A DNA stretch of 64,000 bases from NCBI GenBank assembly GCA_963978545.1, contig OZ021723.1:806001-870000 (forward strand), read 5' to 3'. A program made the translations under genes and the position numbers. The DNA is from Linyphia triangularis (taxonomy: Eukaryota > Arthropoda > Arachnida > Araneae > Linyphiidae). The notes beneath the pieces are model-generated. The model made no database searches, was not told the DNA's origin, and saw only the letters and a program-made list of their open reading frames with translations. Below are positions 1-12,109 of the stretch, in pieces (within the stretch, counting starts at the first letter, position 1; every line of letters begins with the position of its first letter).

Positions 1-205
1 TTTTACACAACTCTGGAGGGGCGTGGCTTGCTCGACGCTACCCGTCCAGAGTTGAGTGGTATAACTGAGTCACTGTATGTTGAAGTGCTGTACCGCCACA
101 ATCCCTCGTTTGGAACGTTTAACCCCTTTCCGACCCCTTAAAGTGGATTAATCAAGATCGGAATAGTTTACTTTTTCTATGTTTACCATTGTTGATATTT
201 GTACC
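1..205 (-). repeat. dispersed repeat family D, fragment
   Basis: The reverse complement resembles the tandem copies at 48.6-48.9 kb, sharing a segment close to GATCTNGATTAANCNACTTT followed by AACGTTCCAAACGAG. An imperfect hairpin is visible at 9-17 and 45-53 (AACTCTGGA and TCCAGAGTT). No coding potential was seen. The family is not recognised by name. Confidence 0.5.
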
Positions 206-213
206 AATTTTCA

Positions 214-395
214 GTTGGTTGGTTGTTTCAGATTATCTGGCGCCGTCAGCAACACGAGGGCTATAATGCGCCGAAACATTCGTCATTAGACAAGCCAACA
301 TATATTTACAAACACCCATGCCTAATACGGGATTCGAACCCGCAACCTCGCGGTCTAGAAGCTAGCACGCTAACCACTATACCGTTTGGTTGGCA
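214..395 (-). mobile_element. tRNA-derived SINE, family A copy 1
   Basis: Read on the minus strand, the unit starts with a tRNA-like head: an A-box-like TATAGTGGTTAGC, then a B box GGTTCGAATCCC inside a pairing T arm, then a body ending near the GATTATCTGG complement. The anticodon arm does not fold, so this is not a functional tRNA gene. Nearly the same sequence occurs at 52011-52186 and, cut by the window edge, at 63921-64000, all in the same orientation. Confidence 0.8.
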
Positions 396-842
396 CTGGG
401 AGAAGGGACTAAGATAAATATTTAAATCTTATGTTAAATCAAGTCAATAAACAACTAAGAAGAAATCATCTTCGATAAAATAATCCCAATTTCCAATCGT
501 AGTTTCATCCAAGCGAGTTTAAAGTGACTGCGACTGTTGAAAGCAATGTTTTTCTGTTCTTGGTTGTAAAAATGGGAATCCAATGCATCACGCTCTTAGT
601 AATTATAGACCTGATCAGACTGGCAGCTAACATCATCGGAAACCCATTTGGTTGTATTGAGAATTTTCATACGCAAGAGCTACTCAAGGATACTATTGTG
701 TATGGAGGGGAGCGAATTCATTCCAGGAGGACTCCTAGCAGAAAACTGCCCCATATTTGAGACTTGAATTAAAGAAAATAGAAAAGAAGAAGAAAAGTCC
801 TGCAGTACCAATTTTCAGAGTTGTGGACATGTGGGAAATCTG
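396..842. other. no gene recognised
   Basis: Non-repetitive AT-rich sequence. A 78-codon open frame at 524-760 has no recognisable motif and no splice context that would support it as an exon. Confidence 0.5.
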
Positions 843-1155
843 GTAATATAGTAGCTGCAATCACTATTTGGTGAAATGTTTTACCACTTTTGTGGTTCAA
901 CTTCATATACGAAATTCATGGTGAAAGGTTGAACCAGATTTCACGTTTTTCCCTGCATTAGTTTCGGTATTTAGTTTTCACTACTATTCTGGATTTAACT
1001 TTCACTACTATTATGGATTTAGCTTTCACCACTATTTGTAGTTAGCTTTTACCAGTTTTTCATTTAGCTTTCGTCAGTTTCTGTATTTATCTTTCACTAT
1101 TTTCTGAATATAATTTTCGTTACTTTTTGGAGTTTGATTTTACAACTTTTTGTTT
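843..1155 (+). repeat. degenerate short-period repeat with CCACTTTTGTGG palindromes
   Basis: From about 960 to 1150 a unit of roughly 35-40 bp recurs with variants of TTTAGCTTTCACCACTATT. Just upstream, at about 872-935, lie ACCACTTTTGTGGTT and GGTGAAAGGTTGAAC. Both motifs recur near 27.11-27.22 kb, partly inverted. It could be the subterminal part of a DNA transposon, but no second terminus could be fixed. Confidence 0.45.
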
Positions 1156-1259
1156 TGTTTTTAAGTTTGCTGATGTGATAAAGTATGTAAATTTATAAAA
1201 GCTTATTTGAGAGAGAGAGAATTGTGTATTTTTCAGTGTCTGTTAACTATTTATTAATC

Positions 1260-2345
1260 ATCAAGGCTAGACTGTTTTTCCTCAAATCTGCTTTGGAATA
1301 GATATTTTTTCATACTTCAAACTAGCACTACCATAAAATCCCTTTTTTTTAATAAAGAGACAATATTTTAAAATTTTATTTATAGTATAATTTAAAACAC
1401 ACAGAACATTTTATTTGCAAAATAGTTTCTTTCTAGAGTACAAAAAATCAATTAAAAATAAGGGACAGTTAAATTTTCTTTTATTATTAACTGAATATTT
1501 TATTGTTGCCTTAGACTAACCAACTAAATTTATTTACAAAACAACTATAATTAAAACTGTCATTAGATAAATTGTTACCAAAAGATACATTTTTACTACT
1601 TTGCAAAGATCATTTTTTATACTTAGACAAAATAGCATTACCATTAAATCAGTATTATTGTTTGGCAAAGAGTAGTTCATTACAGCAGACAATATTTGCA
1701 ACTTTTATTAATAGTATAATTTAACACACATTATTTCAACCTACCAATAACTTTTATTTACAAAATAGTTTCTTTCTAGAATGCAGAAAATAACACATAA
1801 AAGAAATGGGACTATTAATTAAGAGGAATTAAATTTTCTGTTATTGGATTGAGTACACAACTGAAAATACAATAATGACAGAGTTTCTGCCAAAATAAAA
1901 TTTCACGAATATATGACTTTCTAAGACTGAAGCAAATAATTTTCTACGACTAGAGATGGCACATAATAAAATTTATATAGGTTCAATTTTTTTCTAACAT
2001 GAATCTATAAGTAAATTATTGTAGTTAAATAATTTTGCATTCTTTCACATAATACAACATATTTTTAGTGTTTATTTACTAATTTGTAAATTACCAATAT
2101 TAAACCATTTTCACTAAGAACTGCTTTGCAGTAGAAATGTTTTTACATTTAGAAAAATAACATTAACAATAAATCACTATTTTGTTCAATACATTAGAGC
2201 AGACAAATTTTTTAATATTTTATTAATAGCACAATATATAAACCACATTTTTAAAAAAAAATTATTCTTATTTACAAAATAGTATTTTGCTAGAATACAA
2301 AAAACATTCTTATTCAATGGCTAATTATCAAGTTGTGCACAAAAA
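1260..2345 (+). repeat. three diverged direct repeats, AT-rich
   Basis: Three blocks at about 1290-1520, 1600-1870 and 2120-2340 share the same order of landmarks: a segment like AGCANTACCATNAAATC, then GACAATATTT, then TTTATTTACAAAATAGT, then a run like CTAGANTACAAAAAA. Divergence is high. No coding sequence was seen here. The AT-rich stretch up to 2764 holds nothing else recognisable. Confidence 0.5.
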
Positions 2346-2764
2346 CAAAATTCACATACTATAAATTCCTTAATAATGAGCAAATGTAACACATTATTAT
2401 TACAACAGCCCAATTTATCAACAAAAAATATGCCATGGGTACCAAACCATAAAACTTTACATTCATTAGGGTAAAAACAATGAATTCTCCAGAGTTACAA
2501 TATTATTGCTATTGTACTTAAAAAGAAACAGCAGATATTTATTGACAAACTGTTTGTATAATATCAATACATCTGATAGTCAGTAACCCCCGCAAGTAAA
2601 ATGACATTAAACATGAAAATACGATAGACAAAAAATCTCAATCTCTTCAGAATTACTGATAATTACCACAATTTTAAAATTTTTGGTTCATCTAGTTCAT
2701 CAGTTTAAAACCCATTGTCATTTTTATATTAAGCCTATTAGTTTGTGTTTTCGAAACATAGAAA

Positions 2765-3233
2765 TCATGGTAATCTTATGTTATCTTCACAATAAATATT
2801 CTTATTTGATGGTTTGGCATAATTAGTTGTATCTTGCTGACCGACATGTCCAGAAGAATTATAGTAGCAATCAGTGCTTTTTAACCCAAGCCAAGTTAAT
2901 AAGTTTTTAGCACTTAGTACATCACTTTTAAAGTACAAATGTTTAGCTTCATAACACATGTACCAAGAAGTTATCAAAGGACCAAATTCAGTAATTAGTT
3001 TGGAGTAGTAGGAAGGAAAATGATACTTCAGATTTAATACAAATATAGGGTTGTACAAGTTTGTGTTTGAAGATTTGTTTAAAGTTTCTAAAATATGTAG
3101 TTTTGTAATGATTTTTCCTGAAAACAAATTCAACAATTCTATCAGCAAAACATTTTTTATTGGTAATTTTATTGAAATTCGATAAATTTATAAAAAATAT
3201 TCTGCGTGAAGCATAATTAACAAATTTAAACAA
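2765..3233 (-). pseudogene. decayed fragment of a transposon-associated protein
   Basis: The minus-strand frame at 2765-3148 contains FGPLITSWYMCYEAKHLYFK. This resembles a conserved H-P-x-x-I-x-x-F-G-P ... W-x-M-x-x-E-A-K-H-x-x-x-K block that I recall from uncharacterised, multi-copy arthropod and cnidarian proteins often linked to transposons. Upstream residues read LKYHFPSYYSKLI, matching the usual HYP-like lead-in. A second frame at 2988-3233 overlaps it and is probably a shadow. No start, zinc-binding region or further exon was found, so this is at most one eroded exon. The assignment rests on a remembered motif, not a search. Confidence 0.35.
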
Positions 3234-3287
3234 TAAATTTGTCAGTTTGTTTTTACTGACTTGATATTAGTTTTCAGTTATGTAGTA

Positions 3288-3442
3288 GTAAGTTGGTTTG
3301 TAAGCTCAACGACAGCTAATTATCTACAGCTTAATGTGTATTTTGAACAACAATGAACACCCATGCATAACCCAGGATTCGAACCAGACATCTTTGACAT
3401 GCAAGGCCAGAGCTCTAACCCCACAGCCATCAGGGAGGCTAG
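3288..3442 (-). mobile_element. tRNA-derived SINE, family B copy 1
   Basis: On the minus strand a tRNA-like head carries GGGGTTAGAGCTCTGG followed by a B box GGTTCGAATCCTGG, then a body with ACACATTAAGCTGTAG and GTCGTTGAGC. The same order is found at 4148-4300 (minus) and 56168-56330 (plus). It is distinct from family A in both head and body. Confidence 0.7.
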
Positions 3443-3504
3443 TTACGTAGTAGTACAAGTTAATTTACTTTTATAGGATATTTCTCATGCACAATAGGAA
3501 ACGG

Positions 3505-3600
3505 AATTCTTCCATTAGACAGTACCAGTTGGCGTCAAGCTTAAATGTTTACATATTTAAATGACACGTAAATGTATCACCAAACCTATATGTTAACTGT
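3505..3600 (+). repeat. dispersed repeat family C, copy 1
   Basis: It shares with 51390-51500 the order CTTCCATNA, ACCANNTGGCGNCAAGC, TAAATGTTNAC, TTTAAATGACNCGTAAATGTA. Both copies have the same orientation. There is no coding potential. Confidence 0.6.
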
Positions 3601-3639
3601 TTGTTATAAGGTTGCTATAGAAACTTTATAACTGTTTGT

Positions 3640-3850
3640 TAAAGGAGTTATAAATTATTGGAAAGTTGTTAGTTTGGATGTGTTATCGTTGTAGTTTGGC
3701 AATTTTTATTTGGTACCCGTCTAATAGATCAGTACCTAGAAAACAAGCCTATATTGTCATAATGGTTTATTGTAGGAATTATAGATTTGATGGTTGTTAG
3801 TTTGTATGAGTTATCGCTACAATCTAGTGGTTTTTATCTGGTATCAGAGT
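3640..3850 (+). repeat. tandem duplication, period about 128 bp
   Basis: The segment with GTTGTTAGTTTGGATG near 3664 is repeated near 3792 as GTTGTTAGTTTGTATG. Each is followed by a GTTATCG motif and a TTTTTATNTGGTANC motif. Confidence 0.55.
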
Positions 3851-3854
3851 AACG

Positions 3855-4147
3855 GAAGAATAACTGTTTTTAAACCGGCACAAATTTTATCTTATTGAAG
3901 AAAAAGAATGACAATACATGCCAATAATTTAATATAGAAGTATTAAATATTAAGTATACAAAAGCTTTAAATTGATTTTAATGTAAATTAAAATTAATAC
4001 CTGCATTATTTCGAAATCTACGATTCCTTATTATACTCATAAGAATTATTTTTTGCACTGGTATTCTTGAGATATATATTTTAAAACTATTTCTTTAAAC
4101 TTAACAACACCAACAGCTTATACAAGACAGGAAATTTAGGGTTGCTC
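3855..4147. other. no feature seen
   Basis: AT-rich sequence with no gene, repeat or RNA signal that I can support. Confidence 0.4.
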
Positions 4148-4300
4148 AGTTTGTATGCTCAACGACCTAATTTTATACACAATGACGGCTAATCAGGCTG
4201 GGAGCTACAGCTTAACGTGGATTCTGAAACACAACGAACATCTACGCCTAATTTGGAATTTGAACCAGGCACCTTTGTAATGCTAGAGCGGCAGGAAGTT
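4148..4300 (-). mobile_element. tRNA-derived SINE, family B copy 2 (diverged)
   Basis: Same order of landmarks as the copy at 3288-3442: GCTCAACGAC, CTACAGCTTAA, an ACGAACATC-like block, then a degraded B box (TTTGAACCAGGCACC on the plus strand). More diverged than its neighbour, so probably older. Confidence 0.55.
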
Positions 4301-4664
4301 TAGGGCTTCAAACTTCGAATAAGTCATTTCGTGTCTAAGCAGATAAATACTTGCAAGTCACTCTTTAAAGATACACGTTGCCAGTGCTCCACTCGTTAAG
4401 TTTATTGGAAGGTTGCTACCAAGCGGCTTTGTGTTTACACTATACCAGCAGCTTGAGCAATCCAGGCATCGAGGGAACGTTGCACAATGCACAGCCTGTT
4501 GGTCATGGAAGACGGCTATTTCCTCACTAGAGTTGGAAGTCCTCCGAATAAGAGAGAGTCGTTCTTCAATAGTCCTGAAGTATTCTTGGTCTCGAACCGG
4601 GGAATGGATAACATCAAATGCCAGCTAGAGGATATCCCATGACAAACTGGCTTCTCCATCAACT
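4301..4664. other. unrecognised sequence left of BEL-M
   Basis: This is the pre-insertion flank of the BEL/Pao element. The base run 4665-4669 (AGAAC) joins directly to sequence after 21512 in the empty site. A 71-codon open frame at 4413-4628 lacks recognisable motifs. Moderately GC-richer sequence here may be an old repeat. Confidence 0.4.
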
Positions 4665-4669
4665 AGAAC

Positions 4670-4927
4670 TGTAGGATCTCACTTGGATCCTTTTTCAGGT
4701 TCAAATTATGGAAGATAACAAACGCAAGCACACTTAAGAAACGAGATCAAAATCCTTCACGTCTTTCTTTTATTACAAAAAATTTAGAACAACAACTATA
4801 TAAAATAACCGTTTTTACATTCTAAAGAAAATTATAGTTTGCACTTTTTCAGCTCGTAACAGAAACTCAGAACAAGTTGAGTTGTACAAAAGTCAATTCT
4901 TATGAGCAACTCCATGATGACGTAACA
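4670..4927 (-). repeat. 3' LTR of BEL-M
   Basis: Minus-strand TGTTACGTCATC to GATCCTACA, 258 bp. It matches 21250-21507 and 25935-26192 nearly base for base. AGAAC flanks it on the outside and the polypurine tract on the inside. Confidence 0.93.
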
Positions 4928-4945
4928 TACTCCCACCTTTTTTGA

Positions 4946-5490
4946 GTGATGAGCCTGTGCCACCCCGATAAGGTTCAAGGTATCAGATAAGGCTCATTCA
5001 GATTTAAGGTACTACCAAATCATAGAATTATCTCAAAAGTATGACTCATGCTTATCTTCATGCTTAAACTCGTAATTTTATACTAGGTGATGTTAAATAT
5101 TGATGACTCATTACTGAACTTAGAAATTATATGAATACTCAAGTATTTTTAGCTGAGAACGAGGACTGAATACATATTACATGAATTCATTCACTTTTAA
5201 CTAATTAAAAATTGCAGTAACCATAAATCTTAATTAATATATCTAAGAAATAAACAGTTTTACAATGAAATAGTTCATTCAAAATATTTTACAAAGTTCA
5301 AAGTAAGTCTTTATCAGAATTTCTTATTTTAATTATGATGCACAAACATATGTTTTAAATTTGATCAAAATTATTTTTAGCTGAAGACGAGGATTGAATA
5401 TATATTACATGAATTCGTTCACTTTTAACTAATTAAAAAAGGCATTAACTATAAATCTTGATTAGTGTAAGAAATAAATACAGAGTTTTA
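4946..5490 (+). repeat. left TIR of the polymerase element, with an internal 228 bp tandem repeat
   Basis: The reverse complement matches 10545-11016 plus 15960-16026. Inside it, the block starting TATTTTTAGCTGAGAACGAG at 5144 is repeated at 5372 as TATTTTTAGCTGAAGACGAG. The stretch through 4995-5045 is the uninterrupted version of the site where the TA-type element landed in the right TIR. The outermost shared bases are GTGATGAGCC. Confidence 0.9.
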
Positions 5491-5492
5491 GA

Positions 5493-5551
5493 TGATTATT
5501 TCTTCTGGCCGATACAGTTGACGTCAGTGCATCGGCCAGAAGAAATAATCA
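5493..5551. promoter_or_regulatory. perfect 21 bp inverted repeat with a TGACGTCA loop
   Basis: The arms at 5493-5513 and 5531-5551 (TGATTATTTCTTCTGGCCGAT and its exact complement) enclose a 17 nt loop holding the palindrome TGACGTCA at 5519-5526, the consensus CRE/ATF site. It lies just inside the left TIR and 115 bp before the first ATG of the polymerase gene. It has no counterpart at the right end, so it is not part of the TIR. A role in transcription start or replication is inference. Confidence 0.6.
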
Positions 5552-5665
5552 GCTATACTAGACATTCACATGGTTATCGACAATGACTCATGTATATCCT
5601 GTTGATTCCTGTAAAATACAGGTACTCATTTCACTTAGAGTTGCTATCATTTTTACTTCTTCACT

Positions 5666-8600
5666 ATGGATGCAAGTAATGACCCTCCAGACGATGTAAG
5701 TAACTTTCCATTATTTTGTAACTAACTTTTAATAGTTTTCTTATAAGTTTTTGCTAAGTATTGACGTATACTGAACTATGTTTCTTTTATTATTCCTTTT
5801 AGGGGTTTGATGACCCATGGCCGTTAATTCCAATTGAAATAGAGGAAGTTCTGCAGTTTTGAAATATAGCCAGCCAATTCTTTGAGAAGCCGTTGGAGTT
5901 GGACAATCCTCCACTAATAGCTTTCAAAGATCCTAATGAAGAACTAGCCGTAGCTTCAACATCGCGAAAAATAGGTGCTGGATTATCCTCAGAAAAGGTA
6001 AGATTTTATTGATATTGTTTTTAAAGGACGTTATAGATTCAGTAGAATTTAGTTAGATAAATGATTTTTCAAACACTAATAGAAACTTTTGGAAAGAAAC
6101 GTTTGAACATGCTAGGAGTCATTTCAACAATTCCTGCAAAATTTTAAATTTTCTAATATTGATTCTTGATATAATATGTTGTAAATATATAGTTTAAATT
6201 AAGTTTTAGTATTAGGTTTTTTACGTTGATTATCAATGTTTACAATAAGAAATAAATATGGCGTAGTGGAAAAATCTTACTAAAATTATTGAATTGTTTA
6301 TACATTTTGTATACTTAAAACTTATTAATGTTTATATTAATAACTTAATATTATTTATCAAAAAGGGTTTGCATTATTTGTATGTGTGATTAAATCGAGA
6401 TAATGGATCGGTTAAAATCAACGCGTATTTTTCTTAACTGCAATAAAAGCAATAAAAGCTATTTAAAGTATTATTAATTTAAAACGTTATTTGAAAATGC
6501 ATTTACAATGTGAGTAAACTTAAAACTATTTGTTTTATATTTTGTAATAGTCAAATTATACATTAGATATACCTGTTAACATATTCATTACATTATTTAG
6601 ATTCAAATTTAGTTCATTCAATAAAACTAATATAATATAAATTATAATTCCACGCCTCTAAAAGATAAAACTAATGTAGTAGAAATTTAAACTCATCGCA
6701 TCTAAAAATTTAAAACTATTGTAGAAAAAATTAAAATTTCTCGCATCTAAAACTGAATATTTTTCTTTCAGAAAAATGTCACTTGCCTAATATGTAATAA
6801 ATCATTTGCACAAATTCGAAGTTTAAACAGTCATAAGAAGACAGTGCATGAAAAAAAATCTTTCAATTGTTGATTTTGCGGGAAACAGTTTAATCGGCAA
6901 GATAATAGAAAAGTGCATGAAGTAAAATGTTCAGTGAAAACAACTAATTCTAATCAATCACAAAAGAAACGAACTACAGTGGAGGAAAACACTAATCCAT
7001 GTAAAAAATCTAAGTCATGTCCACCCCAAAACGGTATTCCACCTTGTATAGAAAAATTCTGAAAAGTATTATCAACACACTCCATATCACCTACAACGGA
7101 AAATAATGGTGATTTAAGACTTTTTTAAATCAAGAAATAGAAAATATGATACAGATTTTAACACGCGAAATACAGGAAAAGAGAGCCATTAAATGGTATA
7201 CAGTAACAAGAATTCAATTTCGTCGAGCAATTTCGTCTTCAGAAGAAGAGCTATGTGAAGCTTACTTTCGAAGTAATTGTACAACGTCATTAACGGTGAT
7301 GATTTTGAAAGTCAAATTAATGAAGCTATTCTCAAAATGCTTCAATCTTTCCTTTCATTTGAAGGGTTGAAAAGTGGATGGGTGATAAAGGAAGTTCTTA
7401 ACCTTGAAGTAAAAATTGGTACTTATGAGCCATTAGCGGGATCAAGTTATATTCCAAAACCAAAAGAGTTAATAGGTAAACATGCTATAGTAAATATAAA
7501 TAACACAGATGAAAAATGTTTTATTTGGAGTGTATTAGCTGATTTATATCCAAAGACTTTAAATCCACAAAGAGTGTGCCATTACAAGGAGCATGAAAAT
7601 TCGCTTAATCTAACAGGTATTACTTTCCCAATGACTTTAAAACAGATTGGAAAATTTGAATTTATGAATGATATCTCCATAAACGTACTGTCATATGAAA
7701 ATAAAACTATTTTTCCGGTTCAAACAGCCTCGATAAAACGACAAAAACATGTTAATCTCCTGATGCTAACTAACGAACATGGATCTCATTTTTGTCTGAT
7801 ATAGTCCATGAGTCGCTTACTTTCCTCTTTAACACAATATAATGGTAAAACTTTTTACTGCGACTTTTACCTGCATCGGTTTACCAAGGAATCTAGCTTA
7901 AAAGAACATATACAATATTGCCAAATTCATGGGCCACAGAAAGTTGTATATCCAACAGAAGCGAGGAAATGGTTGCAATTTGAACATTTCAAATATCAAC
8001 TTAAAGTTCCATATGTTATTTATGGAGATTTTGAGACTTTACTTATGAAAACAGACACCTGTGCAAACAACCCTGACAGCTCCCACTCAACCATAATCAA
8101 TCAGCATATCCCATGTGGGTTTTCGTATATAGTCATAGATTCGGAGGGTCAAACTGTTTCAGAGCCCATTATTTACAGGAGTCCTAATGCATCGGATAAA
8201 TTCATAGAATGTTTGTTAGCAGAAGAGCAAAAGATAAAATGTATATTGAAGCATATTGAACCTATGATTATCTCTCCACAAGAAGAGGAACAATTTCAGA
8301 AAGCAACTCATTGTTATATTTGTGGTAAAATATTTGGAGAGCAAAAAGTAAGAGACCATTGCCATATCAAAGGAAACTATCGTGGGGATGCTCACAATTC
8401 CTGTAATTTACAATATACCTTTAGTAAAAAAATTCCGGTCATCATGCATAATCTTCGTGGGTATGATGAACACATTCTAATGTCTAGTATTGGAAAATTT
8501 AAAGATATACCAATTAACTGCATACCTAACAATATGCAAAGATATATTTCTTTCTCTTTGGGGGATTTTCATTTCATTGACTCCCTACAATTTTTAAATA

Positions 8601-10450
8601 CATCATTAGATACATTAACTAAAAATCTTCCTAAGGATCAGTTTTCTATTTTGAAACATTTTATTCAAGGTGAAGAAGAATTGAAACTTGCCTTAAAAAA
8701 GGCATACATCCTTATTAATATATGGATAGTTGGGATAAATTCAATGAAACGAGTCTGCCAGATAAAAATGCATTTTTTAATGATTTAACTGGTACACCCA
8801 TAGGAGAAGCAGATTACCTTCATGGACAAAAAGTTTGGGAAGCATTCAACATAGAAAATTTAGGGCAATATCATGACTTTTACATAAAACTAGATGTTTT
8901 GCTTCTAACTGATATTTTTGAAAATTTCAGAAAGATATGCTTGGAATTTTACAAATTAGATCCGTGCCATATGTATACTGCAGCGGGGTTGGCATGGCAG
9001 GCTTGTTTAAAGATGACTGAGGTACAACTTGAGCTACTAAGGGATCCCGACATGCATTTTTTCTTCGAGAAAGGTATACGTGGAGGCGTTATCAGTATAA
9101 TGAGGCGCTACAGCTGTGCAAATAATCCCTATTTAGATAATTACAATCCTGACGAAGAAACCAAGTACATAATGTTCTTCGATATGAATAACTTATATCC
9201 TACTGGTATGATTCAAAATCTACCAACTCATGACTTTTCATGGCTCTCTCCCTCGGATATTGAATGCTTAAATATTTTTGACATAAGCTCGGACAGTCCA
9301 ATCGGCTATGTATTAGAAGTAGATTTTAGAAGTTCTTGAAAACAAGCACGATTATTTTAACGATTACCCACTCGCAGCTGAAAATATCACCATCAAACCA
9401 GATATGCTCTCCACTTACACAAAACAACTTGGAGAACATTTTCATCGAAACATAACGAACCCAAGTAAACTAGCTCCAAACTTAATGAAGAAGGAAAAAT
9501 ATATTATACATTATAGAAACTTACAACAATATTTATCCCTTGGATTAAAACTTACAAATATTCATCGAGTAATAAAATTTCAACAATCACCGTGGATGAA
9601 ACCATACATTGAATTCAATACTATCCAACGACAAAAAGCTAAAAATTCATTTGAAAAAGATTTTTTCAAACTTTTAAATAATAGTGTTTATGGCAAAACT
9701 ATGGAAAACTTAAGAAACCGAGTCGGATGTGAAATTGTCTCACACGGACAGAAAAGTTAAGAAATTACTAGCTTCACCTGCTTTTTATTCCTACACAATA
9801 TTCAATGAAAATCTTGCAGGCATACCAGATGAAGAAAACATCTATTACTTTAAACCGTCCCCTTTACACAGGATTCTGTGTCCTTGATATCAGTAAGTTT
9901 TTAATGTACTATGAGTTTCATTACTCCTACATTAAACCAAAGTATGGTAACAAGCTGCAGGTGCTTTTTACTGATACCGATTCGCTCTGTTATGAAATCG
10001 CAGTAGATGATATCTACAATGACATGGTAATAGATTACCAACATTATGATACATCTGAATTCCCTACTGATCATAAAACGTACAACCCCATTAATAAAAA
10101 AGTATTGGGGAAAATGAAAGATGAGCTATGCCGTGTACCTGCAATTTAATTTGTAGGACTTGGATAAAAAAATGTATAGTCTATTAACAAAGAAGGATCA
10201 TAAGAAAACAGCAAAAGGTGTACCAAGATCGGCATTAAAACATGAATTAAAGCATAACCATTATAAAGAATGTCTATTCAATGAAAATCAAATAAGAATA
10301 GAAGCCATGAAAATTTCATCTGTTAATCACCAACTGTTTACTGTTAACCAAAGAAAAGTTGCATTAAATCCTTACGACAACAAACGCTTCATACAAGAAG
10401 ATAAAATCTCAACATTAGCGTACGGACACTACTTAATTGATCAAATTTAG
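5666..10450 (+). pseudogene. C2H2 zinc-finger / type-B DNA polymerase gene (broken)
   Basis: Exon 1 5666-5695 (starts MDASNDPPDD) ends at a GTAAGT donor. Exon 2 5803-5997 and exon 3 from 6772 are both bounded by AG acceptors and keep phase 0. Exon 3 opens with C2H2 fingers (CLICNKSFAQ, FCGKQF). A KRAIKW...YFRS module follows at about 7185-7280, then a linker region (7277-7804) with EPLAGSSYIP and NINNTDEKCF. From 7808 come Exo I (YGDFET), an endonuclease-VII-like zinc ribbon (CYICG...RDHCH), Exo II (HNLRGYD), Exo III (YIKLD), palm motif A (DMNNLYPTG), motif B (KLLNNSVYGKTM), motif C (FTDTDSL) and a C-terminal HNHYKECLF. Together these mark a protein-primed replicative polymerase that would copy the element ends. 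Breaks include in-frame stops in exons 2 and 3 and at 7802-7804, plus frame changes near 7.1-7.3, 8.7, 9.34, 9.76 and 10.15 kb. The copy is not functional. Confidence 0.9.
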
Positions 10451-11569
10451 TAATGTATGTTTGTGCATCAAAATGAGAATCTGACGAAGGCTTACTTCGA
10501 AATTTGTAAAATATTTTGTATAAATAAAATATTTCATTGTAAAAAAACTCTGTATTTCTTACACTAATCAAGATTTATAGTTAATGCCTTTTTTAATTAG
10601 TTAAAAGTGAACGAATTCATGTAATATATATTCAATCCTCGTCTTCAGCTAAAAATAATTTTGATCAAATTTAAAACATATGTTTGTGCATCATAATTAA
10701 AATAAGAAATTCTGATAAAGACTTACTTTGAAATTTGTAAAATATTTTGAATGAACTATTTCATTGTAAAACTGTTTATTTCTTAGATATATTAATTAAG
10801 ATTTATGGTTATTGCAATTTTTAATTAGTTAAAAGTGAATGAATTCATGTAATATGTATTCAGTCCTCGTTCTCAGCTAAAAATACTTGAGTATTCATAT
10901 AATTTCTAAGTTCAGTAATGAGTCATCAATATTTAACATCACCTAGTATAAAATTACGAGTTTAAGCATGAAGATAAGCATGAGTCATACTTTTGAGATA
11001 ATACTATGATTTGGTACCCAAGTAGCACAGCAGTATTGGCCAATATCAGCCCTACATTGGCCAATCCCGATGTGGAATGGCGCAAAATCGGCCGTTCGAT
11101 GCCGATATTGCCCAATCTCGCCCAATATTGGATAGACGATACTCAAAAGTTTGAAAGGTTGATCGACAGTTTTAAAATTAAAATATTTTATGTATAAGAA
11201 AGGAAGGTTTGCATTAATATGTTTTGTGATAATTTTGCCACGGTTTTAAGCATTTTTTAAAAAATCATGTATTTTGGAACGATCTCCGACTTACGGCCAA
11301 AACTGGCAGAATCCGATATAAAACGATGCGCAGAATTTCTCAAAAAGAATCGCCACCGAGTGGCTGAAGGAACTGAAGTGCCCGGATGTGTGTTTACTAA
11401 GTTTATTTATGTTATGTCGCCGGCGCGACGGTCATTAGTAACATTAAAATTGGATCGAAAACTTATTACTGGTAAGTGTTGTCACAATAATTTGTCGATT
11501 TCATGGGGTATCTACGTATTACATTATTGGTTTAAGTTGGTTTTAGTTAATTTCAACGATACTTGATTG

Positions 11570-12109
11570 CCGACTTGGTTTGATCTACAAAAGCGATGTT
11601 GACAAAGGTGATTGATATTCACATTAAACTTGATTAGGAATCGAGTTGGTTTCAATTATTTATTTAATGCTGCTGTTTAAAATATAAACAAGATTTTCAG
11701 CTTTTATCTCATCCATACACGGATGCAAACTAATACTCATTTAGCCATTCCCCCCTACCCCTCCATTGCTTGTTTCAAATTATGCTCATCATTGAAATAC
11801 TTATACTACATGTTACATTCTAGTTTGTCTTCCTATTTATCATATTTGTTATCGTTAGTTTATATTGCTTATAAAATTCAATATCCAAGCTCCATGATTA
11901 GCTCTGTTAATAGAATATATTGTGAATTGGGCATATTGAGAAAACCACATTAAATTAAAACATGTCTATTACTCAATCTCAAAGGTGGTGTGGAATAGGG
12001 TGCATTATCTCAATCAACCGCTTTGCATAAAAAGTAAATGTTCTAGAAAATGTCAATTTTAACAATATGTATAACTAATGTTATTATGCTTCCTATTTTT
12101 GAAAAAATA
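11570..12109. other. intronic or non-coding interior of the TA-type element
   Basis: AT-rich sequence with no supportable gene. A 76-codon open frame at 11723-11953 is low complexity (S/Y/L-rich) and probably chance. Confidence 0.4.

Noticed and set aside
310..395. tRNA gene on the minus strand (also at 52100-52186 and 3365-3440)
   Set aside because: A and B boxes are present, but the anticodon arm does not pair and the unit continues into a repeated body; these are SINE heads.
5666..10450. Cellular DNA polymerase gene
   Set aside because: Motif set (HNLRGYD, NSVYGK, FTDTDSL with the endonuclease-VII-like ribbon) and the flanking TIRs mark it as a mobile-element protein-primed polymerase.
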